Source: Puccinia triticina (Eukaryota; Basidiomycota; Pucciniomycetes; Pucciniales; Pucciniaceae). Taken from it: 64,000 nucleotides of DNA. The DNA lies in assembly GCF_026914185.1 (NCBI RefSeq), contig NC_070571.1, positions 3,782,001 through 3,846,000 of the forward strand, given 5' to 3'. Positions 47,982-57,615 of the stretch are shown piece after piece (within the stretch, counting starts at the first letter, position 1; the number at the start of each line of letters is the position of its first letter). A model generated the notes under the pieces. The model was not told where the DNA came from. It did no database searches and saw nothing but the letters and a program-made list of their open reading frames with translations. The position numbers and the translations under genes are program-made.

Positions 47982-49241
47982 CAGGTTTACTTCGCGCACG
48001 GAGGGAAACTCGTTGCGCACGGGAATTTCCGTTGAGTCGACGTCACGTGACGTCGGGCCCCCCTCCGTGCGCGCCACCAGCTCCCCTCAAAAAACTATCC
48101 GCACACGGGGGTGCCGTGCGGTGACACTGACAGGTGGCCGGGGTGAAGCACTCCGGCCATCCGGAGGAAACAATGCCCTCGATGACCGGCACAGACCGGT
48201 CATTGAGAGGGCATATCACATCTCTCTTGATGACCGGCATGGTCATCTAGAGGACACATCCACCGGTACAAACCGGTCATTGGGAGGCTACAATCCTCTC
48301 GATGACCGGAATAGACCGGTCATCGGGAGGCTACATCCTTCTCGATGACCGGAATAGACCGGTCATCGAGAGGCTACATCCCTCTTGATGACCGGAATAG
48401 ACCGGTCATCGGGAGGTTACATCCCTCCCGATGGATGACCGGAGTAGACCGGTCATCGAGGGGACACATCCCTCTTGATGACCGGTCTAGTGAGAGGTCA
48501 CATCCCTCTCGATGACCGGTCTATGCCAGTCATCGAGAGGGATGTGTTCTCTCAATGACCGGAATGCCGGTCATTGAGAGAGATGTGTTCTCTCAATGAC
48601 CGGAATGCCGGTCATTGAGAAAGATGTGTTCTCTCGATGACCGGAATGCCGGTCATTGAGAGAGATGTATCCTCTCGGTGACCGGTCTACTCCGGTCATC
48701 GGGAGGGATGTAACCTCCTGATGACCGGTCTATTCCGGTCATCGAGAGGGATGTAGCCTCCCGATGACCGGTCTATGCCGGTCATTGAGAGGGATGTAGC
48801 CTCCCAATGACCGGTCTATTCCGGTCATCAAGAGGGATGTAGCCTCCCGATGACCGGTCTGTACCGGTCATTGAGAGAGATGTGATCTACCCTCCCGATG
48901 ACCGGTCTATTCCGGTCATCGAGAGGGATGTAGCCTCTCAATGACCGGTCTGTACCGGTCATCGAGAGGATTGTAGCCTCCCAATGACCGGTCTATTCCG
49001 GTCATCGAGAGGGATGTAGTCTCTCGATGACCGGTCTGTGCCGGTCATCGAGGGTTTTGTTTCCTCCGGATGGCCGGAGTGTCTCAACCCGGCCACCTGT
49101 CACCGCACGGCACCCCCGTGTGCGGATAGCTTTTTTGATGGGAGCTGGTGGCGCGCACGGAGGGGGTCCCGACGTCACGTGACGTCGACTCAACGGAAAT
49201 TCCCGTGCGCAACGAGTTTCCCTCCGTGCGCAAAGTAAACC
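47982..49241. mobile_element. Mutator-like fold-back element, 10-bp duplication
   Basis: 1,260 bp, flanked by CAAAAAATTT (47972-47981 and 49242-49251). The inverted ends are long, about 190 bp, beginning near GGTTTACTT(C)GCGCACGG and containing GACGTCACGTGACGTC, itself a palindrome. The interior is an array of about 20 palindromic units. Long inverted ends with a 9-11 bp duplication are typical of Mutator-like elements. Units in the left half carry spacer ctacatccctc and in the right half its inverse, so the whole element can fold into one hairpin. Confidence 0.85.
48176..49075. repeat. Array of about 20 GACCGGTC palindromes
   Basis: The unit of about 43 bp is ctcgatgaccgg, then a few bases, then ccggtcatcgag plus a spacer. 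Spacer orientation switches near 48520. Divergence between units is low (tcgatgacc/ttgatgacc/tcaatgacc variants, mostly transitions). Confidence 0.9.
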
Positions 49242-49429
49242 CAAAAAATTTTGTACATATTAGAGAATAATGTTTTGGACCCATTGCTAGGTACCCGGCA
49301 CCGCCTGGTGGGTACCACCAGCACCCGCCACGCACCCGCCAGGCGGTGCCGGGTGCGGTGCTGGGTGCCTGTTTTTCTGTGGAAAGTGGGGGGGTACCCG
49401 CTCAAGTGCCCCCCAACCTGGCTGGGGCT

Positions 49430-49745
49430 GGAGCCCGTGCCTAATACATTGCACCCGGCGAGCCGGACTTTGACCATCTTGCCTAGAGAAATCCACACCT
49501 CTCGACGAGATGGATTTGTACAAGCTCGCCAAGAGGAATGCATCCCTCCCGGTGATCTAGACTTTGACCAGCTCACCAAGAGAAATCTACACCTCTTGGC
49601 AAGCTGGCCAAATTCCAGCTCGCCGAGAGGAATACACACCTCCTGGCGAGCTGAATTTTTACATCAGCTCGCCGAGGGTGTTCTTCCCGGTGAGCTGGTC
49701 AAAGCCCAGTCCTCCGAGAGGTGTGTATTCATCTAGGCGAGCTCT
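49430..49745. repeat. Palindrome array with cagctcgccgagagg units
   Basis: Repeated inverted pairs such as 'cagctcgccgagaggaat' and 'cctcctggcgagctg', spaced about 45 bp. About six units inside the hAT MITE. Confidence 0.75.
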
Positions 49746-49746
49746 A

Positions 49747-49822
49747 GCTTAACTAAGCCTCTCGAACGGAGGGTCCGGGGGACCCCGCCCGGAGGGCTCT
49801 CCGCAGGAGAGGCTTACGCCTA
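49747..49822. repeat. Small fold-back repeat, AAGCCTCTC family
   Basis: 'cttaactaagcctctc' and 'gagaggcttacgcctaa' ends enclosing GC-rich hairpins. Confidence 0.6.
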
Positions 49823-50390
49823 ATGTCTGAAGTCTGGCAGGGAAAGGAAGGATATTCAACCCCAAAACCACTAAATATTTATTTAAAAATCAGCAAAATA
49901 TGTACAAAAAAACTGAATAGACAGTTTCATTGGCAGTGCTGATGCGCACCCTCACCCAAAATTTTGAGCAAAAAGCTCCAAAACTGATTGAAGGAATCCG
50001 TTTTGAAGGTCAAAGGAACCCTGAAGGATATTACATTGCTCTGAAGATCCATTTTTGGATTTTCTGATAATATGCACAATTGAGTTTCCTATATGCAACA
50101 AAATGCAACACTAAATGTGTAGGATCTGCGGGTTTGCGGATCCAGGATCCACCAGGCATGATGGTTGCGCATCCTTAGTTTACATTTCTTCATGTTTTTT
50201 TATTTTTAAACCATTAGTACAGTGCAAATGGTTTGGATTCAGGACATGAGACCTGTGCCAAATGAAAGCTGAGGTCCAGAAGTATCTTTTGGCTCTGGGG
50301 CAGGTCCACAGGACCTGAGGGGGAGGCTGGCTGAGGCTTAATATTTTCCCTCCAGCCACTTGTGATTTCTTTCCCAGCCAAAATTTTGAC

Positions 50391-50477
50391 ATTACGCGCA
50401 AGTCCCTCCCTGCGGGAGGGGCCGCTTCGCGGCCAGCCACAGCGAGCCTCCCACCAGGGGGGACTTGTGTTAAGTTA
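50391..50477. repeat. Small fold-back repeat, CAAGTCCCTCC family (intact)
   Basis: 'cgcaagtccctccctgcggg' and 'ggggggacttgtgttaagtt' enclose hairpins gccgcttcgcggc. It is the best uninterrupted copy. Confidence 0.65.
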
Positions 50478-50754
50478 GAGGCGAGCTGGACTTTGACCAG
50501 ATCGCCAAGAGACATACCTCGTGGCCAGATGGACTTTGGGGAATTGGTGTACCCAGTCCCGTACACCAAGTACATGAGAAAAAGGCACAAAGTACCGCCA
50601 GTACCCACCAGGCGGTGCTGGGTGTGGTACTTGGTCCCTGCTTTTGGAATAAAAACGTACCCGCCACCTGGGTCCAAATCTGTCCAAATCATTATTCTCT
50701 AGTACATATAGATTAAGATAGTCAGAAATCACAATCTGCCCACCTTACTGCATT

Positions 50755-50900
50755 TTAAGCGGCGGGTACCCGCAATGGGTAACGCCAATACCAGCTCCGC
50801 GGGTGTGGGTGTCTCATATTAGGCAAAAAATGCTGCGGGTACCCAGATACAAACAGGTACATACCTGGGTTCAAATTGACCAGCTCTAGGTGAGATGGAT
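50755..50900. repeat. Decayed fragment of the ggtaccc-rich hAT MITE ends
   Basis: gcgggtacccgcaatgggta and ctgcgggtacccag resemble subterminal blocks of 49261-50701. No complete ends are found. Confidence 0.45.
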
Positions 50901-50979
50901 GTACAGGAGGTGCAGCCGTCCAAAAGTTGGCTACACCAAAACTGGCCAAGTGTGACGTGGTGGTAAGTCAGTTTTAGAC

Positions 50980-51058
50980 TCAAGTCCCTCCTTTGAAGGG
51001 GTTGCTCCGCGACCACTAGGGCTGCCCGCCCCCCTGCAGCAGAGGGACTTCCACAAGT
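50980..51058. repeat. Small fold-back repeat, CAAGTCCCTCC family
   Basis: 'actcaagtccctcctttgaa' to 'agagggacttccacaag', with inverted GC-rich centre. Confidence 0.5.
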
Positions 51059-51156
51059 TTGGTGTAAAACCAGGGTGTAAAAATCTGGCTTTACAAGTGC
51101 CATATCTGACTTTACACAAATCAAAGAGAAGTCCTCCATGTGCATATTCAATTTTA

Positions 51157-51379
51157 GGCCCTGTTTGGCAGCATCATTATTACACAATAAATAATCAGGG
51201 CATGCCCCTTTACATTATGTAAAACATCATTTTTGGGCCTGATCTTTTGGAAGTAAACTATCAAGCTTTATAACAGCGTACTTTCAAAAGCCTATCCTAA
51301 AAAAAATGTTTTTTACAATATGTAATGGTATTGCATTTTGAACATTACACTGCGTAATATGACGCTGCAAAAAAGGGCC
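51157..51379. mobile_element. PIF/Harbinger-type MITE (GGCCCTGTTTGGCAGC)
   Basis: 223 bp; TTA on both sides (51154-51156, 51380-51382); left end GGCCCTGTTTGGCAGC, right end GCTGCAAAAAAGGGCC. Interior AT-rich. Confidence 0.75.
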
Positions 51380-51521
51380 TTATTTTTATGTAATTCATAA
51401 TCTATTCTAGCGCCCACGCTGTGCTATTATGGCGCTGCTGCGTTAGTCTAGCGCTTGCACTGCGCCATTCAAGTAATGCGCCTGCACTCTTGATTAATAC
51501 TCTTACTTGTAGCACTAGTGG

Positions 51522-51641
51522 AGGACTTCCCGTCAAGATCTACAGACCCTGCAGAGCCAGATCTGCAGCCCCTGTGACAGCATTTCCCCGCAAAAATTAA
51601 GGTTTTCTGGCTGCAGATTGACGGGAAGTCCTCCAGTGTCC
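51522..51641. mobile_element. Harbinger-type MITE (GGAGGACTTCCCGTC)
   Basis: About 120 bp between GGAGGACTTCCCGTCAA and its exact inverse TTGACGGGAAGTCCTCC, with AGT on both sides. The ends match the autonomous element at 9718-13323. Confidence 0.75.
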
Positions 51642-52089
51642 TCTTTATATAGTAATTTATTATTATATGAAGTTTGAGGTTTGAAACCCTATTGAACATA
51701 TGAATAGCACTGTTCACATAAGCTAAACATCAGCAAGATTGAAATAAAGTTTATCCCATTGTGCCAGCCAATTTGGCTGGGAAAGTATGCTGATGTATAT
51801 CTCTCACATGGTCATAGCTTTCTTACGTGAACAGTGCTAATGTCTCCAGGGTTGACAGGGGGACTCCGTTGTGCCAACAATTGTCCACCTTTCCCGTTAG
51901 GGGATGTCATGGTTTCGGTGGAGCCACGTTGGTCACCAAGCCAGACTATCTGGTTAGCCCAACCATCTAAGCATGCGTTCGGCCAATGTGCCAGTTGCCC
52001 GGTGGTGTATCCCCCTTGCAGGGTTAGGGCTCAGTTCCTTGCGCTTCCTTTGGTTGAGGCCTGGGCCCAAATCTTGACACTCTCTACCC

Positions 52090-52175
52090 CCTCGATGACT
52101 GGCGTCGACCGGTCATTGGAAGCATATGTATCCCCTTGATGACCGGCGCAGACCGGTCACGGAGAGGGCACACAA
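52090..52175. repeat. Two GACCGGTC palindrome units
   Basis: 'ctcgatgactggcgtcgacc' with its inverse, and 'ttgatgaccggcgcagaccggtca' type, separated by 'catatgtatcc'. Confidence 0.7.
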
Positions 52176-52245
52176 CCCTATCAAACGTTTACACCACACA
52201 AATGGGTTGAGGCAGTCCTCAGCTTCTACACCAACATTGACCGCT

Positions 52246-52300
52246 GACAAGTCCCTCCTTCGGCCTCCGGAGGCTCCAGAAGAGGAACTGACTTGCTAAG
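52246..52300. repeat. Small fold-back repeat, CAAGTCCCTCC family (short)
   Basis: 'gacaagtccctccttcggcc' to 'gaactgacttgctaag', with ctccggag hairpin. Confidence 0.45.
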
Positions 52301-52729
52301 TATAAACTGGAACATGTGCCCAGACCTGACTTATCAGTACCAATACCTCCCTTGTACAGAGTGATAACACAGTGTTTAAATTGCACCCGGATGAAGGAAG
52401 CAGATCGAGCAACCTGTGATGAACATTACAATTACATGGGGGCCAGGTGCAAAATGAAATGGATGGTGGTATTACCAAAAGGCTTCAGACCTCAGCGGCG
52501 GACTTTCAAAGGAAGCTCGGGCACGCCAAAGGCGATGGCTAAGGTACAAAAACTAGATGGAAATATAACTGAGGCTCATATACAGCTTCGCGTTGATACA
52601 TACTAGCTTTTAACCGGAAAGGTTGCGTCAATTACTGGCAAGATTACTCTTTCGCGCAACTGTGCTATCCTGCATATGAGGAAGACACAACTAACAAAAT
52701 CAAAATGAAAACTGGCGAGAAATCACCGA

Positions 52730-54326
52730 TCAAGTCCGCTTGCAGGCCTTGACTTTCTTGGTCTTCGGGGCAGTGAATTTGGGCTGTTCGATCTCTTTGC
52801 CCGAGGTGACGAAGACGTTTGAGAAGAAGACGTGTTCTCTCTTGATAGGTGGCTAAGGAAGACAGCAGCACATTCAAGTGGTCAGAGCACGTGTATTTGT
52901 GTCAGACTAAAAATAGAGACTTGGAGGCAGGGGCTTTGAGCTTACTTGGAAACCGAAGTGGGGAACGTCGCCGACTTTGTCAGCTGGGGTCTTTTTGTCA
53001 GCGAGAGGGCTGACATCGGCAAAAAGTGTTGCAGAAGAGCACAATCAGTAAGTTTTTGCCGCAAAAGCTGATGCCCTCCTTTGGGATACACAATGAGGAA
53101 GCGGAGCAATGAATGTCAAGCGCACAATTTAATCAATTGAATGTGGTATTCTCCCTTTTGCCTGACGTCTGGCGACATTGCTTTGGGGTCGTTGGCCATG
53201 GGGCCTGAAGCCATCTTCAGAGGATCGGTACCGGTCGAAGAATAAACTGTGAGGGTGCTGATAGCAGAGAATCAGATAGGAGCGATTGTCAATAATCTTT
53301 GCCCCAAAAAACCTTTCATGCAGCGGATCTCTCAAAACTTACTTTTTATCCCAGTCAACGGTGATGGCAAAGTTGTAGTTTTGGTCATATACCAGGGGGA
53401 GCTCGAGGAGCGTCTTGGTGCTCCAGTCTCGCACTCTGATGGTTTTGCTGTTGCTGCTGGGCTTGTGTTCGTAATTTTTGGCGTCAAAGTCGGACCCGCA
53501 GAAAATGTCGAAGACATGATCACCTGGTTTGGATAAAGATTAGCGTCATGAAATGTATCACTTGCGGATTGATGAGTAGTCTTACCCGTCTAAAACGATG
53601 AAAGAAAGCAAGGAGGCAAGTCAGCACGCTGTCAAGAGCGGGTATCAGGATTGAGAACTTACGGGACCTTCAATGCTAGCCAAAAGGTATCCATGTTCAA
53701 GTGAAAGCGGGGCATCTGAGGCCAATCGGATCGTCTACGGATGAGGATGTTTTGGTTCAGCTGCTGAGTCTACATTGCGAATAGCGCTCTGGCAAAAGGC
53801 ATCACGCACCTGATACCAGGTTGTGATCCCAGAGAGCGTGGTGGTTTTGTCAATAGCTGGGTTAACATCCGTTCGTCTGCGGAGGCAAGGTAGAATAAAT
53901 AAGTAAATAAAAACAATCGGCCGAGTGGAGGCTTCATTACCTGAAACCTAATTGGGGAGGGCCGCCGCCGGGGACGAAGATCGAGTTGTCGAGGATCCTC
54001 AACTTGATTTCAGGCGTCGGCGTTTTTGGACCCACGATTGCAACATATCTGGAGGCCTTCGAGGCACCTTTGACGATGAATGAAATGAGTTTGCTCAGAG
54101 CCGACTTGGGGTTATCCAAATCTTCAGTTTTCATGTCGGGAGTGATCTTGAAATCGAAGACTCGTTGGGGAGCACCAGAGCCGGAGCCTGCGGGGTTGGC
54201 CTCGTTGCTCAGTTGGCCTAGCTCTGTTCCTTCGGCCTTCGACTCATCTGCTGGAGCAGCAAGCGAAAAAGTCGCGAAGAGGAAGATGGCCATTAGGATG
54301 GCCCGTTGCATATTTCCTGCTAACAT
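52730..54326 (-). CDS. Secreted GH131 beta-glucanase
   Basis: GH131 enzymes are fungal secreted glucanases acting on beta-1,3/1,6- and beta-1,4-glucans. ATG at 54326 or 54311; MQRAILMAIFLFATFSLAAPA is a clear signal peptide. Exons: 54326-53941, 53876-53810, 53734-53663, a 4-nt microexon 53589-53586, 53523-53343, 53257-53126, 53009-52946, 52852-52730. All introns are GT-AG; the total is 342 codons, normal for the family. Diagnostic stretches in order: KTEDLDNPKSALSKLISF, NSIFVPGGGPPQLGFRRTD, GDHVFDIFCGSDFDA, IRVRDWSTKTLLELPL, ITVDWDKNTLTVYSSTG, GEYHIQLIKFPLAD, GDVPHFGFQPP, EHVFFSNVFV. No defects. It may act on plant or fungal wall glucan. Confidence 0.92.
53586..53589 (-). other. Predicted 4-nt microexon in GH131
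   Basis: The bases ACGG lie between TTTTAG and GTAAGA on the minus strand. Without them the flanking exons do not share a frame; with them the junction reads EGP-TG-DHVFDIF. Flanking introns would be 73 and 62 nt, normal for this gene. Confidence 0.7.
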
Positions 54327-54339
54327 CGTTGAAAGGGTT

Positions 54340-55270
54340 TGAGTTGATGAGACGAGAAAGATCTAAGGAGAACTGATAAAAGATGACCCGCAACTGAAAG
54401 AAATCTATCTAAGAATTAATTTGATGGGAAAAGCAAAGCTGGAAAGAGGACGGTGGCAAGGAAGGAGGGGCAACAACGCTTGAGGTTTTATGCCAGCACC
54501 TTGGATGCTGGCCTGCGTGCAACCCCGGCCGTGTGCTGAAGAGCCCAGCCACATATCCTATCCATGGCAACGCGAGGCTTGCATGTAACTGCAAGGCTTT
54601 CTTAGAATCCTTTGTCAACCCTTGGCAGACCCGTTCAGAATCCAGATGTAATGCGTAGCTCATAAACACGCGAAAGGCCGTCGCATGTACACAAATACAT
54701 GGACAGTGGTCGGCCTGCAGCCACGTGCCTTTTGGGCGTTTATGGAGCCGCCCGTTCCCCGCCGTCATGACTCCGGGTGGATGTAACACCAAAGCCGTTT
54801 TTCGTTGTTGCGACTAGTCGCGTAGCCCAGCAGTAATATTGCAGTGTATGTATCCAATTTTGTGCCCAGTTGGTTGGCCGAACACGATGCCACAGGCGAC
54901 GGGGGCTGAGAGCCTGAGCCTGAACGGATGTGCTACAAACAAAATTGTTTATGGCCAGGTCAGTGAAAACTCACCTGGAAGCAAGACCAGAACATGGTTG
55001 AGTGATCCGAGTCCGCCATATCTCATGAGCTCCGGCAGCTGCAACGTTCACAGCCCGACGGTGATACACCGGCTGGGCTACACGTTCGGCTCGGCTCGGC
55101 GAGCTGAGCTCGGGCGTCGCCGCGGGACGGTTCTTAAGGAGAGCGTCACGCGGGGGCCCCGGGGTACATCTGCCTTAAGATGGCTTGCGACTTGGTCGGT
55201 CTCAAGTGCCGAGTCGGTCAACCAGCTCCGTCCGTCTCGGCTGCCATTCCTTGCAGTTCTCGATCAAACA
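54340..55270. other. Intergenic, GC-rich toward 55.1 kb
   Basis: Separates the GH131 start and the gag-like ORF. 55060-55150 is GC-rich with ggctcggctcggcgagctgagc words. No gene recognised; it may hold the two divergent promoters. Confidence 0.4.
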
Positions 55271-55274
55271 CACC

Positions 55275-55949
55275 ATGACCCCAGAAGAAGAGAACCTGCG
55301 AGAATTATTCGGCTTAGACTTCACGATAGAGAAGCTTACTGGTCCTAATTTCTGGAGATGGCGGAACGGTATCCTCAAGGGGCTTGCTCGCCTGGGTCTT
55401 GATGACCTCGTCCTGTCGGCCAACTCTGCCATGCCTCATGATGAAGATTTCAAGCTCAAGAAGAAGCGCGCCGCCCTTTTCATCATGGTCCATCTTGACC
55501 GAGAAAACGGCTCCCGATTCGTTGAGGAACTCGGCAGATTTGAACCCAAGGAGCTGTGGGCTGATATCTGCGCTTACTACGCTTCTCCGACTCGTGCGAA
55601 CGCCTTCGATCTCATAAGGCGTCTCGACGCAATCCGATTCGTTGAAGGCAGCATCCAAGAATCGATCACCGAATTTCGGGACACCTTCAGCCTCCTCCGC
55701 CAAGTTTCGCGCTCCTTTTTTGACCCAAAAACTCTGGAAGTCCATTGGATCGTCTTCATTCGAATGAGATTACCGGTCTGTCTCAGTGATGTGGGATCAA
55801 GCATGATAAAACGAAATCAGCTCGCCGATATATCCCTCGACAACTTTCTACTTGAGCTCGAAGGTGAAGTGAGGAGACAAGAGCGTGGCCATCAGCTTGG
55901 CCTTGCCCCAGCTGTCCAATGCATCCGCAAAACTGCCCCTCAGTCCTAA
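55275..55949 (+). CDS. Stand-alone Copia gag-like protein
   Basis: ATG at 55275, 225 codons, one exon. LTGPNFWRWRNGILKGLARLG is the N-terminal signature of Copia gag (DUF4219/UBN2-type), followed by AALFIMVHLD, PKELWADICAYYASPTRANAF, LIRRLDAIRFVEGSIQESITEFRDTFSLLRQV and a C-terminal LDNFLLELEGEVRR. No zinc knuckle and no protease, integrase or RT follows within 2 kb. The frame has no stops and its base composition resembles the host genes rather than the AT-rich TE remnants. It could be a domesticated gag or a truncated young element. Confidence 0.7.
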   Translation: MTPEEENLRELFGLDFTIEKLTGPNFWRWRNGILKGLARLGLDDLVLSANSAMPHDEDFKLKKKRAALFIMVHLDRENGSRFVEELGRFEPKELWADICAYYASPTRANAFDLIRRLDAIRFVEGSIQESITEFRDTFSLLRQVSRSFFDPKTLEVHWIVFIRMRLPVCLSDVGSSMIKRNQLADISLDNFLLELEGEVRRQERGHQLGLAPAVQCIRKTAPQS

Positions 55950-57600
55950 CTCAAATCAGAACAGAAGACGGTCTAAGCCTGCATCTTGTTAACATGACGT
56001 TCGTAACCCAGACACCCGTCATTCCGCAGCTCAATGTGACCAACTCCACCCCGAGAACGCCTGCGATGAGTCGTAGCATAGAAACTGACTCTCTCCCGGG
56101 CAATCCCAGTACATATTCCTGGCTCCAATTGTTAATACCCCCTCCCCACCGACATCCATCCTGCTCAGCTCAGCCCTACATACTCTTCAAAGTAAACCGC
56201 ACCGGTGCACGCACGCACGTTTTTGACTCTGGCCTGGCGAGCATTCGCATCTCTTTTGTGCTTCTTCAATCACTGCCTCGTTATTTGGCGCACTTCATCC
56301 ATCGCTCCACCCAGATTGACTCCAAAAAGTTCCAAAAAAAATCACATCGATCGGCTTGCAGCCAACCATTCGCCTCGAGTTCATCTGGTTCTACTTGACA
56401 CCTCTACAAACCCCTATCCGATCCGGACGCTTTCGATCCCTTTGGCTTGGCGCTCCATGCATGGCCGTCGCTTCCATCTCTCAATAAAAAGCAAGTTGCA
56501 AAAAGGCCATGGGCCATCGGTGCTAACTGAGATATCTACAGCAGTCTGCCCATGGTGATGCTTCCTTATCGTACTCTATGTTCTCTATTCTATCTATTGC
56601 TTGCTGTGTTCAATTGGATGTAAATATATGTGTGTTTATATCCCGTGGATGTCAAATATCACATTTTCTACCCCTTCTTCAGACGTAGACTCCAAACTCT
56701 TCATGGAGTACTAACACAGGGGGTGTGTAGGATTGATCTGGAATTGAGTTCTGATGGCGCTCTGCGTCAGTCACAAAAGATTGAGAAAAGAGAAAACGTT
56801 GGTGAGTCTGATGAAAGCGCTTGCATTTAATCGATCTTTGAACATTCTAAACTGCATTTTCCTCCCGCAATGAGTGCTCATCGCGACTAGTGGCAGTGAG
56901 AAGGAGTTCAACTGGGAGTTTGCTGGCATCCCTTACTCTCCATTAGGTTTCTGATCTCTCTCGACTTCTTGTTTCTGAAGTCTGAAATCATGGTTTTGCT
57001 CAGGCTTGAGTATGTACTGTTGCCGATGAAGCCTCAACTTCCGATTGTCCGATGTCAGAATTAAAGGGCTGTTAATTGTCTGCTGGCAGCTGAAAAGGTG
57101 CAACCAAAGGAGCCTTCAGATCGCTTCAACTTGTTTTCTCTGCCCGCCAGGCATTCGACCGAGGCCCATGACAACAGATTACCCCTACAAATCAGCACCG
57201 GGCTGGTTTCCATTTCCCTTGATCCAGGGTGCAGTGCAAATTGAAATGGAATTCGTGTCTCGGGCTCGGACTCGGAGTATGTTTTGAGAATCAGAAATGA
57301 GTTGCTTCCGTCGGTCGTTGATGAGCCCCTGCCAGTTCGCACCCAGGTTCATACAACGCAACGATTGTGAAGATTGCTGCATGTCGGGTGCTATCAACCG
57401 CCACTATTTTAAATATTCGCTACATAGAAACCTTAGCTTGTTTGCGCACCCCCGCTTTGATAGGGGTGCGCCGATCCGTGCTCCAGTTTCACCCATGTGA
57501 TGCTATTTATTGCCTGGCGAGCTTGACGAGGATCCTATCTTCCCTTCACTTATTCTGCCATCTCTCACCATATCACCACATCTAACGATAACTAGTCGAA
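55950..57600. other. No gene recognised
   Basis: Moderate GC, many short frames in all directions. None shows a domain or a consistent exon chain. It could hold UTRs of the flanking genes. Confidence 0.4.
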
Positions 57601-57615
57601 GTATATATAACAACA

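Larger units (their letters stand above)
49261..50701. mobile_element. Non-autonomous hAT element, 8-bp duplication
   Basis: 1,441 bp; inverted ends TAGAGAATAATG, then TTTGGAC; perfect 8-bp duplication GTACATAT (49253-49260, 50702-50709). Next to both ends are ggtaccc/gcaccgcc-rich blocks as in 32603-33267. The interior has a palindrome array (49430-49745) and two small fold-back repeats (49747-49822, 50391-50477). It starts 9 bp after the Mutator-like element. Confidence 0.9.

Noticed and set aside
48176..49075. CRISPR-like array of regularly spaced repeats
   Set aside because: Units are palindromes with repeated, not unique, spacers; the sequence is eukaryotic and lies inside an inverted-repeat transposon.
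52316..52606. 96-residue frame near GH131
   Set aside because: It starts at GTG, has no recognised domain and no plausible exon partners; retained only as unexplained.
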